64,000 bases of DNA from Vibrio rumoiensis (GTDB taxonomy: Bacteria > Pseudomonadota > Gammaproteobacteria > Enterobacterales > Vibrionaceae): positions 2,542,001 through 2,606,000 of the forward strand of contig NZ_AP018685.1 of assembly GCF_002218045.2 (NCBI RefSeq), read 5' to 3'. The notes under the pieces were generated by a model that worked only from the letters and a program-made list of their open reading frames with translations, was not told where the DNA came from and ran no database searches. The position numbers and the translations under genes are program-made. Positions 44,656 to 53,456 of the stretch are shown in pieces (the stretch's first letter is position 1; the number at the start of each line of letters is the position of its first letter).

Positions 44656-45414
44656 ATGATGACATTATTGATTCAATTTTTCAGCTTATCGCCAATGAAA
44701 TTACTCGAACGCATAAAACACGGCTTACCTAGTCAGTGTCATTTATGTCGCTTAACCATCACACCACAAGACGCCCATTCGTTACATAGCCTTTGGTGCC
44801 AACATTGTGTTGAACGTTTTATCGATACTACCCCTCGCTGTCAACGTTGTGGCTTGAGAACCGTTACCCCGGTAGAGCAATGTGGTCAATGTCTGACGCA
44901 ACCTCCAAAATGGGATCGTTTGTATTGCATTAATGATTATCAAGCACCACTAAAAGCCTACGTTCAAAAATTAAAATATCGTCGTCAATTCTGGTTAGCT
45001 AGCGAGCTTGCTTTGTTACTTGCGCCGATGATTAATGAGCCTTGCAGTGAAATCATTCCAGTACCGTTACATTGGCGTAGACAGTGGTCGCGAGGTTTTA
45101 ATCAAAGCGCTGAAATTGCCCACCATTTAGCAAAATATTGGCAAAAACGAGAATTTGATTGCCAAGTCAACCATGAGGTTTTTCGCCGAATTAAAGCTAC
45201 GCCACAGCAGAAAGGATTAACTAAAATTGAACGTCGACGTAATACCAGGCGCGCTTTTCAATTAAAGAATATTCCCCTCACTCAACATGTGGCACTGGTT
45301 GATGATGTCGTCACCACGGGCAGCACTTTAGAACCGTTATGTGTATTACTGAGAAAAGCAGGCGTCAAACAAATTGATGTGTACTGCTTATCTCGCACCC
45401 CCACACCGAATTAA
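44656..45414 (+). CDS. ComF/GntX-family phosphoribosyltransferase-like protein
   Basis: About 252 residues. An N-terminal zinc-ribbon-like region has CHLC, CQHC, CQRCG and CGQC pairs, followed by a phosphoribosyltransferase domain ending HVALVDDVVTTGSTLE, the PRPP-binding loop. E. coli GntX (YhgH) and ComF share this form and are linked to DNA uptake and use. The start is unclear: ATG at 44656, 44659 or 44695, none with a good ribosome site. Confidence 0.85.
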   Translation: MMTLLIQFFSLSPMKLLERIKHGLPSQCHLCRLTITPQDAHSLHSLWCQHCVERFIDTTPRCQRCGLRTVTPVEQCGQCLTQPPKWDRLYCINDYQAPLKAYVQKLKYRRQFWLASELALLLAPMINEPCSEIIPVPLHWRRQWSRGFNQSAEIAHHLAKYWQKREFDCQVNHEVFRRIKATPQQKGLTKIERRRNTRRAFQLKNIPLTQHVALVDDVVTTGSTLEPLCVLLRKAGVKQIDVYCLSRTPTPN

Positions 45415-45597
45415 GTTAACTTATATCAAAGATGATTAGCGGTGTAGTGAAGCGAATGAACACTATCAACAAAGCGGCAGCGCCCAGTACCAAGGAGATA
45501 GATCAAGTTTGTTGAAATTATCAGTAAATTGGTTTGATCCCTACGGTAAGAGGAGTAAAATAACCGAAAAGCCCACTAAAATAGTCAGGTATTAGTC

Positions 45598-46185
45598 GTG
45601 TCAGATACAATTACTATTACAGAAAGTGCTCAAGAGCATTTTGCAAAACTACTGGAACAACAATCTAATGAAACTCATATTCGAGTTTTTGTAGTAAACC
45701 CTGGTACACCTAACGCAGAGTGTGGCGTATCTTACTGTCCACCAGAGTCGGTTGAATCATCAGATACTATCTTTGAATTCAAAGGCTTCAACGCTTACGT
45801 TGACGAACTGAGCCTGCCGTTTTTAGAAGAAGCAGAGATCGACTTTGTAACCGATAAAATGGGCTCACAGCTAACACTAAAAGCGCCCAATGCCAAAATG
45901 CGTAAACTGGATGACGATGCCCCTCTGATGGCACGTGTTGAGTATGCGATTCAAACGCAAGTAAACCCACAGCTCGCCAGTCACGGCGGCCATGTTAGCC
46001 TTATTAGCATTTCTGATGATGGCGTAGCACTGGTGCAGTTTGGTGGTGGTTGTAATGGTTGTTCAATGGTCGATGTCACGCTAAAAGAAGGCATTGAGAA
46101 GCAGTTAGTTGAACAGTTCGCCGGTGAGTTAACCGCGGTACGTGATTCAACAGAACACCAATCGGGTGAACACTCGTATATGTAA
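45598..46185 (+). CDS. nfuA: Fe/S biogenesis protein NfuA
   Basis: 195 residues with a GTG start at 45598 (AGG nine bases upstream), giving the expected MSDTITIT terminus. An N-terminal degenerate A-type carrier domain is followed by a C-terminal Nfu domain with GGGCNGCSMVD (CxxC), which holds a 4Fe-4S cluster at the dimer interface. It delivers clusters to target proteins, especially under stress. Downstream of the comF-type gene as in other Vibrio. Confidence 0.97.
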   Translation: MSDTITITESAQEHFAKLLEQQSNETHIRVFVVNPGTPNAECGVSYCPPESVESSDTIFEFKGFNAYVDELSLPFLEEAEIDFVTDKMGSQLTLKAPNAKMRKLDDDAPLMARVEYAIQTQVNPQLASHGGHVSLISISDDGVALVQFGGGCNGCSMVDVTLKEGIEKQLVEQFAGELTAVRDSTEHQSGEHSYM

Positions 46186-46197
46186 TTAAGGAACGAG

Positions 46198-46362
46198 GTT
46201 TCTAGTCCCTAGTTTCTAGGAAAAGCAAATTCCGTTTCGTTGCTCTTCTATCTAAAAAGCCAGAAATCGCTCTGGCTTTTTTATTTATCCAATTGTAAAA
46301 CTCAGCCTGCTTTTTCTATAAGCGAAGCGTAACTAGGAACTAGGAACTAGGAACTAGGAACT
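46198..46362. repeat. Heptamer-armed element between nfuA and cysQ
   Basis: Left arm GTTTCTAGTCCCTAG at 46199, then AAAAGC; right arm AACTAGG three times plus AACTAGA at 46331-46358. The nfuA terminator lies inside. The last arm unit supplies the cysQ stop codon. Confidence 0.75.
46254..46283 (+). terminator. nfuA terminator
   Basis: AAAAGCCAGA and TCTGGCTTTT arms around AATCGC, with a T-run. Located within the heptamer-armed element. Confidence 0.92.
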
Positions 46363-47191
46363 AGAGACCTTCTCTCAATATCTCATCCCAACCAATACTC
46401 TCATCCCCCAACACAATAAAGTTTGGATTTTCTAAAGTATCTCGTTCGTTGTACGACAAAGGCTCTAATCGAGTGCTGAGAATTCTGCCTCCCGCTTCTT
46501 CAACAATACATTGGGTTGCAGCGGTATCCCACTCTCCGGTTGGTCCTAAACGAATATAACAATCCACCGCGCCTTCCGCGACCAAGCACGCTTTTAATGC
46601 CGCCGAGCCTAATGGCACTAATTCATAGTTACGAGCCGGGGAAAGCTTTTCAGTAATGCGATTGATGTTTTGACGACGGCTGATCGCAATGGCAATCGGC
46701 TGATCAGGTTGTTCGTGTTTTAAGGTATGAATGCGTAGGCTGTCATCCATTTCAGGGATCTTCCATGCGCCTTTGCCTTGATAAGCAAAATAGGTCACAC
46801 CTGAAACTGGCGCATACACCACGCCCATTACTGGCTGGTTATGTTCAATCAACGCAATCACGGTCGCGAAATCGCCGCTGCGAGCAATAAACTCTTGGGT
46901 TCCATCTAATGGGTCAACAAGCCAATAACGCCCCCATTGTGAACGTTTTTTAAGACTGATATCGGCATCTTCTTCAGACAGAACCGGAATGTTAGGCGTC
47001 AGCTCCGCTAATTGCTGCATAATGATTTTATGGGCAGCTAAATCCGCCGTGGTGACTGGCGTGTCATCGGCTTTGGTAAACTCTTGATAATCTTTATTTT
47101 GATAAATTTCTAAGATGCGTTGACCGGCTTCACGAGCAATGCCGATCACTTGAGGAATAAGGTGAGAAAGATCGCTTTGCGTCGCAGCCAT
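46361..47191 (-). CDS. cysQ: 3'(2'),5'-bisphosphate nucleotidase CysQ
   Basis: 276 residues, inositol-monophosphatase fold. Metal motifs: LSEEDADI, VDPLDGTQEFI and EWDTAATQCIVEEAGG. It removes the 3'-phosphate from PAP/PAPS, relieving sulfate-assimilation and Li/Na sensitivity. nudE ends 12 bases upstream, so the two form an operon. The final codons and TAG stop run into the heptamer repeat arm, so the C-terminus may have been altered by the element. Confidence 0.95.
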   Translation of the reverse strand: MAATQSDLSHLIPQVIGIAREAGQRILEIYQNKDYQEFTKADDTPVTTADLAAHKIIMQQLAELTPNIPVLSEEDADISLKKRSQWGRYWLVDPLDGTQEFIARSGDFATVIALIEHNQPVMGVVYAPVSGVTYFAYQGKGAWKIPEMDDSLRIHTLKHEQPDQPIAIAISRRQNINRITEKLSPARNYELVPLGSAALKACLVAEGAVDCYIRLGPTGEWDTAATQCIVEEAGGRILSTRLEPLSYNERDTLENPNFIVLGDESIGWDEILREGL

Positions 47192-47203
47192 AATAAACGT
47201 TCC

Positions 47204-47770
47204 TTATTGAGCGTTGAGCGGGTGGTTATTTAAGGCTCGTAATGCCAACATCAGCGCACTAATACTGCGGGCTTCACAAAAGTCCATGTGGGTCAGCAGT
47301 TCTTCCGCTTGCTGCAATGGCCAACGGATCACTTCTAATTCTTCCGGTTCATCACCTTGTAGACGTTCAGGGTATAAGCCAGTCGCCAGAAACAACGTCA
47401 TGTGGCTTGAGAAATACGACGGCGCCAACACCACTTGTTTCAGTGGCACGAATGTATCGGCGCCCATACCAATTTCTTCTTTGAGTTCACGATTAGCCGC
47501 TTGTTCTGGCGTTTCACCAGGATCGATTAACCCTTTAGGAAAGCCTAATTCATAACGTTCCGTTCCCGCGGCATATTCACGGATCAACAGTAGGTCACCT
47601 TCCTCTGTCACGGGAACCGTCATTACGCTACCACGATTACTTGGCTTCATCCGTTCGTAAGTACGCTCTTCACCGTTAGAGAAGCGAAGCTCTAAAGATT
47701 CAATGGCAAATAAGCGAGATTGTGCCACCACTGATCTGGATAATATTTCAGGGTGCTTATGCTTTGTCAT
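47204..47770 (-). CDS. nudE: ADP compounds hydrolase NudE
   Basis: 188 residues. The Nudix box GLIDPGETPEQAANRELKEE followed by IG is complete (GX5EX7REVXEEXG form). NudE cleaves ADP-ribose, Ap3A and NADH-type compounds. First gene of nudE-cysQ, just downstream of gspN on the same strand, the usual place in Vibrio. Confidence 0.94.
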   Translation of the reverse strand: MTKHKHPEILSRSVVAQSRLFAIESLELRFSNGEERTYERMKPSNRGSVMTVPVTEEGDLLLIREYAAGTERYELGFPKGLIDPGETPEQAANRELKEEIGMGADTFVPLKQVVLAPSYFSSHMTLFLATGLYPERLQGDEPEELEVIRWPLQQAEELLTHMDFCEARSISALMLALRALNNHPLNAQ

Positions 47771-47818
47771 TTCATGTCTCCTTAAGCCAATGAGGGCGCT
47801 TATTGTTCTTGAGAGAGT

Positions 47819-48577
47819 TTATAATTTCCCTGCAAAGCTAAATTGGTAGCGACCTTGAGCATTCGGTTCACCTAACCATTTTAGCTGCTCTGCCATCGAT
47901 GATGGGAATTCAGCGCCCGGCTTAAACCAAGCCATCGATTGATAGCGAGCTTGTTCATTTAGGCTAGCTTTAAATTCACTGCTCACTTGCGAGTTATTTT
48001 GTTTTCCCTGCACTTCAATATTTTGTGCCTGACAAGTAATGTCGGCAATCACCGGGCCGGGAGTTAATTGACCAATCGGTGAAACAATATCACTGCCTGT
48101 CCATGCAATGCTACCTTTGGCTTCTTCACACCATGGCTGTGCGTACTTCAATGACGTTAACGATAACTCTACTCGGCCTTTTAATTCAACCGGCACTTGA
48201 GTTGGTACATAAGTCATGACTTGTTGTATTGGCATAGAAGCGAGAACATTGTTGGCATAAAGGCCAGAAAAGCTCGCCCCAACAAAGCCTTTACCATCTA
48301 GCTTAATACTGCTGCCACGACCGAAACGAACTTGGTATTCTAATTTAGCGGTCAATAATTTACTGGCTTGCAAATCCCAAGAGACACTACCGTATGACTG
48401 GCGGTTGACTTTAAGTTGTTGAACTTGCCCTTGCCAAATTGTGCCACTCATTCCAGTGACTTCGATTCCGCGTTGAGTGGGCATTTGAGCATAAACCCAT
48501 GCCGCTGGAATATGTGCCACTAAACTTGTAATCAGCATCAATACAAAAACCAACAGATACCATTTCATACTTTTCAC
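47819..48577 (-). CDS. gspN: Type II secretion protein GspN
   Basis: 252 residues with one N-terminal membrane helix (about 5-27) and a beta-rich periplasmic remainder that contains a cysteine pair. GspN is an accessory, often dispensable, T2SS component with weak kinship to GspC. It follows gspM after 93 bases and closes the operon. In Vibrio the system is called Eps and secretes toxins, proteases and chitinases. Confidence 0.88.
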   Translation of the reverse strand: MKSMKWYLLVFVLMLITSLVAHIPAAWVYAQMPTQRGIEVTGMSGTIWQGQVQQLKVNRQSYGSVSWDLQASKLLTAKLEYQVRFGRGSSIKLDGKGFVGASFSGLYANNVLASMPIQQVMTYVPTQVPVELKGRVELSLTSLKYAQPWCEEAKGSIAWTGSDIVSPIGQLTPGPVIADITCQAQNIEVQGKQNNSQVSSEFKASLNEQARYQSMAWFKPGAEFPSSMAEQLKWLGEPNAQGRYQFSFAGKL

Positions 48578-48670
48578 AAATTTGATCCTTTCACAAACCC
48601 ATCGCTATTAGCCATGTTTATAAGAGTCATGTTTATAAGAGCCATCTTTATAACCGAAATAATAAAACGG

Positions 48671-49180
48671 CTAACCACGCTGAAACTGTAAGCGATTCAC
48701 TTCGACCATACCGGCTTTATCTACACGGTTAATGTCCAAGAACAACACTTGCAACCCATATTGATCGCGCAATTGAGCTAACCAATTGATTAAAGTGTTA
48801 AATGGCACAGGTTGAATCCACACTTGCAACATATCATCACGCGGCTGCATACGGATCAGTTCGATATTAAAACGACTCGCCGTCGATGACACTACTTGGT
48901 TTAATGGCTGACTACGCTGCACACCTTTCGTGCCTGTTTGAGCGCGTAAGGTCACGATGCTATCGGCCGATTGCGTCACCCAACTCAAAAGCTGCTTTTC
49001 ACTATTTAAACGCATTTGCGCTTGTTCGGTCCGAGCGCTTAATGGTTGTAAGATGCCCCAATACAAGAAGCCTACTGCAAATAATCCGCCACAAACTAAT
49101 ACTAGACGTTGCTCTCGGCTCGAAATACTGCTCCACCAACGCTGTAGTGGTGCCATAAGAGCGGCTAATTTATCATTCAT
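48671..49180 (-). CDS. gspM: Type II secretion inner-membrane protein GspM
   Basis: 169 residues. Short cytoplasmic N-terminus, one membrane helix (about 25-44, LVLVCGGLFAVGFLYWGIL), then a periplasmic ferredoxin-like domain. GspM pairs with GspL to form the assembly platform with GspF and GspE. Its start overlaps the gspL stop by 4 bases, implying translational coupling. Confidence 0.92.
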   Translation of the reverse strand: MNDKLAALMAPLQRWWSSISSREQRLVLVCGGLFAVGFLYWGILQPLSARTEQAQMRLNSEKQLLSWVTQSADSIVTLRAQTGTKGVQRSQPLNQVVSSTASRFNIELIRMQPRDDMLQVWIQPVPFNTLINWLAQLRDQYGLQVLFLDINRVDKAGMVEVNRLQFQRG

Positions 49181-50571
49181 GATCCGCTCCCTGTTCCTTT
49201 ATTTTTAATCACATAGCTACCTTGCACTAGGTCACCATTTTTATTTAACTGGCCTTGGCTAACCTCAAACTGTTTCGCCAATTCAACTCGCAGACGCTCA
49301 AAAGATTGAAAATCATTACTTTGGGCATTTAAGCGAATTTCTTGACGAGTACCATCGAATTGCACGCTTTGTACCGTTACCGATTTCACGCTTTGCAAGG
49401 CTGGCGGCAACTTCGCCATCCACCCCAATAAAGAAGCACCACTGCTTCCTGAGCCCGATAAGGCATTCTCTTCATCTTGCATTAAGCGTTTTAAATAACT
49501 GATGGTTGGAATGCGTTGCCTATCTGGAAATACGCTACGGAAGATTCGCTCGCTCTCCGTTCGATAAGCTTGAGTTTGCGCTTCAATTTGTTGAACTTGC
49601 ACCGTTTGCTGCACTAACAGTAGTACCAATAAAATGCTCGCCGCAATCGCCACTTTACGCCACACTCGTAAATGCTTAAACCACGACGATTGCGCTTTAA
49701 ATGGGCCGGTTAATAAGTTGGCTTGTGATTGAATCGCCCCTTGCGCTAACGTCAGCATTGCCATTTCTTGTGGCGCTGCTATCCATCGGCCTGGTAAATC
49801 AGCATGTTGCTCAGGCAGTTCGCTATAACTATAAATCGTGAAGTGTTCAGCTGAAGTGTGAGAATGCTCTAAAGCTTCAACACTAGACTGCGCTTCGGCG
49901 ACAATCTCTTCGCTTGATAGCATAGCACCATCAGCTGAATCGCTGTCTTGCGTGTCATCCTCAGACTGATCGTTGTCTTGTAGTAAGGTTTCAAAATTAA
50001 GTGCATCACCATCGGGTTCTAACCAACCTGACGCTAAAAACACATCGAGCCAATCATCATCAACCGCCGCACCTTTCACATCACTTTTGCGCATTAACCA
50101 TTGATGATTAATGTGCATCGCACTGATGTAATTCTCTTTTAATGGTAAGGCTAGGCAATCTGGCAATACTTTTTTCAGCTCAATACCGTGCGATTTAAAT
50201 TCATCGACCCAATCGGCTAAATATTGCTGCTCAACAGTGGCAACAATCGCTTGATCACCTTGTTTTTTAATCACGCTAAAGTGCATGCGCTCGATATCTT
50301 GCGTCAGTTCATCTTCCATTAAAAATGGCAACATCGAGTGTAATTGACGCCCGGCACCCGATGGAATTTGAATTGGCGTAATTAACACATCGCTGCTTGG
50401 TAATAACGCAATCACAGTACGTTGAACGCTGTAATCAACCAATTCACTTAGCTTTTCTCGGCTAGATAATTCTCCCGAGGCAATCACTTCTTGTAAGCTT
50501 GGCGACCAAACTAACCAAGGTATTGGATCAGTTGGATTACTGCTCAGCTTGATTGTCAGAAACTCGTTCAC
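49177..50571 (-). CDS. gspL: Type II secretion inner-membrane protein GspL
   Basis: 464 residues. A cytoplasmic actin-like domain (about 1-260) binds GspE; one membrane helix follows near 309-325 (VAIAASILLVLLLVQQ), then a periplasmic domain. The acidic stretch DNDQSEDDTQDSDSADGA inside the cytoplasmic part looks like a lineage-specific loop. It overlaps gspK by 35 bases. Confidence 0.94.
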   Translation of the reverse strand: MNEFLTIKLSSNPTDPIPWLVWSPSLQEVIASGELSSREKLSELVDYSVQRTVIALLPSSDVLITPIQIPSGAGRQLHSMLPFLMEDELTQDIERMHFSVIKKQGDQAIVATVEQQYLADWVDEFKSHGIELKKVLPDCLALPLKENYISAMHINHQWLMRKSDVKGAAVDDDWLDVFLASGWLEPDGDALNFETLLQDNDQSEDDTQDSDSADGAMLSSEEIVAEAQSSVEALEHSHTSAEHFTIYSYSELPEQHADLPGRWIAAPQEMAMLTLAQGAIQSQANLLTGPFKAQSSWFKHLRVWRKVAIAASILLVLLLVQQTVQVQQIEAQTQAYRTESERIFRSVFPDRQRIPTISYLKRLMQDEENALSGSGSSGASLLGWMAKLPPALQSVKSVTVQSVQFDGTRQEIRLNAQSNDFQSFERLRVELAKQFEVSQGQLNKNGDLVQGSYVIKNKGTGSGS

Positions 50572-51583
50572 TGATCCCTCCGAAACGACGACGTATCACT
50601 TGTGTCGTTTTTTTATCTGAACTGTAGATTAGACTACGCAGCCTAACCCTTGAATTGTCTACTTTAATTTGCGCATCTAGCTCAAAATATTGGCTAGTTA
50701 CCGATAAAAATGGGCTCGCCTCGCTGGTAATGTTGGCCGGCACACGTGTTATTTGTGGTTCATTTAAAAAGGTTTCTACATCTTTCCAACCGTCATGCGG
50801 TCGATTTTCAATTAATTGTTGTGCATCACTTACACTCAAAGAAGGCTGAAACATCCCGGCTAATAACAAGGCTTGCTGCGGCTTTAAGGTATTCACATTG
50901 ATATACAAATCGGTCGTCGGTAGTGCGCAGGTGACTTGATTTAAAATCGTCATCGCAGGAGCAGTCACTTGATTAACCGCCCTTAATTCACTGCTATCGG
51001 CAATCAAGGTATCTGGTGCATCATAGCTAGGTTGCATCCCTTCATAAGTGGCACTTTCTACCCCACTTTGGGTACTTACTTGGCTATCACTATCGACATA
51101 CTCTTTGATTGAATCAGCAATCACTTCCGCCTGATAATTATCAATGTCGACTTCTTGCAGCATATACGCTAAAACTTTCAATAAATAAGGTCGCTCGGAC
51201 GTATTAGTTGCCGGTAATGCTGCCAGTGCATTGACATTAAAACACGCCTGTTTATCCACTATGCTGCCGACTGCATCGCCATTTTCAAGTGGGTATTGCG
51301 TGCCTTCAATCGCCCATGCTTGGCTTAAATTTATATTATCGTCACTGTCTTTATAGCTTTCTTCGATGGCGACCTGAGCCAGCGCTTCCACCCCCATGCC
51401 GTACCAGTAGGCTTGTTGGTGATTTAATAAATTACTGGCGCGATAAAACTGGGTCGACATTCTTTCTGTCATCGTCGCGGCAATCGCCACCAGCACGGCC
51501 ACCAGCAATAACACAAAAATAAGTGCCACACCTTGCTGGCGTTTCATTCGGCGAAATGAAGCACGAGAAGTAAGCGGCATCAT
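50537..51583 (-). CDS. gspK: Type II secretion minor pseudopilin GspK
   Basis: 348 residues, the largest pseudopilin. Prepilin peptidase site RQQG/VALIF (about 15-22) followed by a hydrophobic helix. GspK has no Glu at +5, as is usual, and caps the GspI-J-K tip complex. Overlap of 4 bases (ATGA) with gspJ and 35 with gspL. Confidence 0.94.
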   Translation of the reverse strand: MMPLTSRASFRRMKRQQGVALIFVLLLVAVLVAIAATMTERMSTQFYRASNLLNHQQAYWYGMGVEALAQVAIEESYKDSDDNINLSQAWAIEGTQYPLENGDAVGSIVDKQACFNVNALAALPATNTSERPYLLKVLAYMLQEVDIDNYQAEVIADSIKEYVDSDSQVSTQSGVESATYEGMQPSYDAPDTLIADSSELRAVNQVTAPAMTILNQVTCALPTTDLYINVNTLKPQQALLLAGMFQPSLSVSDAQQLIENRPHDGWKDVETFLNEPQITRVPANITSEASPFLSVTSQYFELDAQIKVDNSRVRLRSLIYSSDKKTTQVIRRRFGGISERVSDNQAEQ

Positions 51584-52269
51584 TGCGTTACCTCACTACC
51601 AGAACCATCTGAACCATTTTTCGCCGTAGCGGATTGCCCTTTTGGAATTAAATAAACACGGCGAATAGTGCCATAATCTTTTAATTCCAATGTCACCTCA
51701 ACCGCTGCAGGCAATTGGGTTTCGACTTGCCATGTCTCTTGCCAGTTTTCTTTATCGCCGTCATAAAAACGGAAATCGAGATTCTCAACTTGCGCTAATA
51801 ATGATTTATGCAGCGGTTCTTGTCCTTCAGGTGTATCAGGATAACGCCACCACACTCGCTCTAATTGATTACCGACGACCCGATAGCCGACTTTAACAAT
51901 CTCTCCTCGTGGGAAAGCTTGTTGAGGGTTTTGCCATCCTAAACGAGTAAATAAAATACCGTGCGATTGTGAATCAAGTAAATATTCATCGCTGTAAAGC
52001 ACTCGATTACCCGTGGCATTCGCTCGACCTTTAAATGAACGGGCGACCATCTGACGAAAATCACTATCCATAATAATCATTGCTCGTTGCATATCTTGCA
52101 AACGGGCGGTTTTCTCTGCCGACAGTTGATTACTACGTTGAACCTGATTAACCACTTGATAGGCTGCAATACTTAAACTGGCAAATACCATGATGGCGAC
52201 CATCACTTCTATCAGAGTAAAGCCCTTGCTTAACGTTTTACGGCTTAACGTCTTCTTACGGTTTAACAT
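51580..52269 (-). CDS. gspJ: Type II secretion minor pseudopilin GspJ
   Basis: 229 residues. Prepilin site SKG/FTLIEVMVAIM with Glu at +5. It forms the pseudopilus tip with GspI and GspK. Starts inside the 3' end of gspI (14-base overlap). Confidence 0.95.
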   Translation of the reverse strand: MLNRKKTLSRKTLSKGFTLIEVMVAIMVFASLSIAAYQVVNQVQRSNQLSAEKTARLQDMQRAMIIMDSDFRQMVARSFKGRANATGNRVLYSDEYLLDSQSHGILFTRLGWQNPQQAFPRGEIVKVGYRVVGNQLERVWWRYPDTPEGQEPLHKSLLAQVENLDFRFYDGDKENWQETWQVETQLPAAVEVTLELKDYGTIRRVYLIPKGQSATAKNGSDGSGSEVTQ

Positions 52270-52621
52270 AAGTTCTCACCGTCATCAGAGTGCTTTTGCG
52301 TTGTGGATCCAAAGACACACTAACATCCACTGCTTTAATTAAATCTAATCCTGTTTTTACTGGCGTAGCGGTCCAGTACCAAGTTTGTCCAGCAAACTCT
52401 TCTTCACCTTTTTTCGTCGCATTAAAAGACGAGGATAAATGCACCATCGCCAATTGGTTATCCACCACCATGCTGGCAAAGGTTTTCTCTTCTAAATAGC
52501 TCAGAGTATTGATGTGTTGAGTCACCGCGCGAATCACACTAATCGCTGCCGTGGCAAAGATCGCCAGCGCAATCAAGACTTCCAATAAAGTCATGCCTCG
52601 AACTTGCTTACGATGGCTCAT
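52256..52621 (-). CDS. gspI: Type II secretion minor pseudopilin GspI
   Basis: 121 residues from the ATG at 52621 (MSHRKQVRGMTLLEV), which has AAGGAG 9 bases upstream; an ATG six codons earlier at 52639 has no comparable site. Prepilin cleavage is before MTLLE. It nucleates the tip with GspJ and GspK. Begins within the end of gspH. Confidence 0.93.
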   Translation of the reverse strand: MSHRKQVRGMTLLEVLIALAIFATAAISVIRAVTQHINTLSYLEEKTFASMVVDNQLAMVHLSSSFNATKKGEEEFAGQTWYWTATPVKTGLDLIKAVDVSVSLDPQRKSTLMTVRTYVKP

Positions 52622-53201
52622 TATCACCGACTCCTTCATTGCTCATCCCCGGAGACAATAGTTGTGCCACTCCCTCTTCAGACACTTTTACACGCCAAGT
52701 TTGCTCTGGCTTTTGATTCGGCTGTGACGTAAATAGCAATAAAAAAGGCGTCACTTCACCACTAGACAATACATACACTTGAGGCGGTTTCGGTTTTTTA
52801 TCGGCATCTTCAAATCGGTCTTCGTAAAAGTCTTCTTGTTTGAATAAGCGATCATCATCCCCCCAAGCTTCACTGCCGAGCTCAAAACTAAAAGTTAAGT
52901 CTTCAGGCAATGTGGTTTCAGTAAAATATTTACTGTCTTGTACTTTTTGCCAACCTTCTTCACCTAATTGCATATAGGTATAAGTCAGTTTTTTCTCATC
53001 GAAACGTAAACCATAATCTTGGCCATTAAGAATCGCATCATCACTGAGTAATTGCAGTCGCTGGAAAAAGCGTGAAGCCTCTTCCTTCGCTTGGTCGTCA
53101 TTACTCTGCGGTAAAGTTTGCACCACCGCTAACGCACTCAGTGACATTAACACCACCACTAACAGTACTTCGAGTAAAGTAAAACCACGCTGACGCTGCA
53201 T
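52608..53201 (-). CDS. gspH: Type II secretion minor pseudopilin GspH
   Basis: 197 residues from the ATG at 53201, with AAGGAA upstream and a prepilin site QRG/FTLLEVLLVVV. The open frame extends 54 codons further upstream, but that part is a translated cloverleaf repeat and contains the upstream insert, not gspH. GspH links the pseudopilus shaft to the tip. The gene is separated from gspG by about 255 bases of repeat DNA, unlike the tight spacing downstream. Confidence 0.93.
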   Translation of the reverse strand: MQRQRGFTLLEVLLVVVLMSLSALAVVQTLPQSNDDQAKEEASRFFQRLQLLSDDAILNGQDYGLRFDEKKLTYTYMQLGEEGWQKVQDSKYFTETTLPEDLTFSFELGSEAWGDDDRLFKQEDFYEDRFEDADKKPKPPQVYVLSSGEVTPFLLLFTSQPNQKPEQTWRVKVSEEGVAQLLSPGMSNEGVGDNEPS

Positions 53202-53235
53202 TGTGTTCCTTAAATCATCTTGCGAGTTTTTAGTC

Positions 53236-53350
53236 GTCATTCCGTACATGAGCCTAAGCGAAGAAGATACGGAATCTCCTACAGCATATTGATAAACCAA
53301 ATGTTGTAGGAGATCCTGAACTGCGCTCCTACGTCGCTTTTCAGGATGAC
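53236..53350. repeat. 115-bp cloverleaf repeat, copy 9, inside the gsp operon
   Basis: The best-formed copy. ATTCCGTA/TACGGAAT, central TCTCCTAC...GTAGGAGA (extending TCTCCTACA...TTGTAGGAGA) and ATCCTGAA/TTTTCAGGAT are all present, within GTCAT...ATGAC. It lies between gspG and gspH, together with palindromic-family text to about 53450. Confidence 0.92.
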
Positions 53351-53456
53351 GACTTTTTTGCACTTTCGAGCAACGAGAAGTAAAACGTCCGAGATACGAG
53401 TAACGAAATTGCTTTCGGCTCTCGAGCGAAGCGTCCTCGCCCCTCGATTCTCTCTG

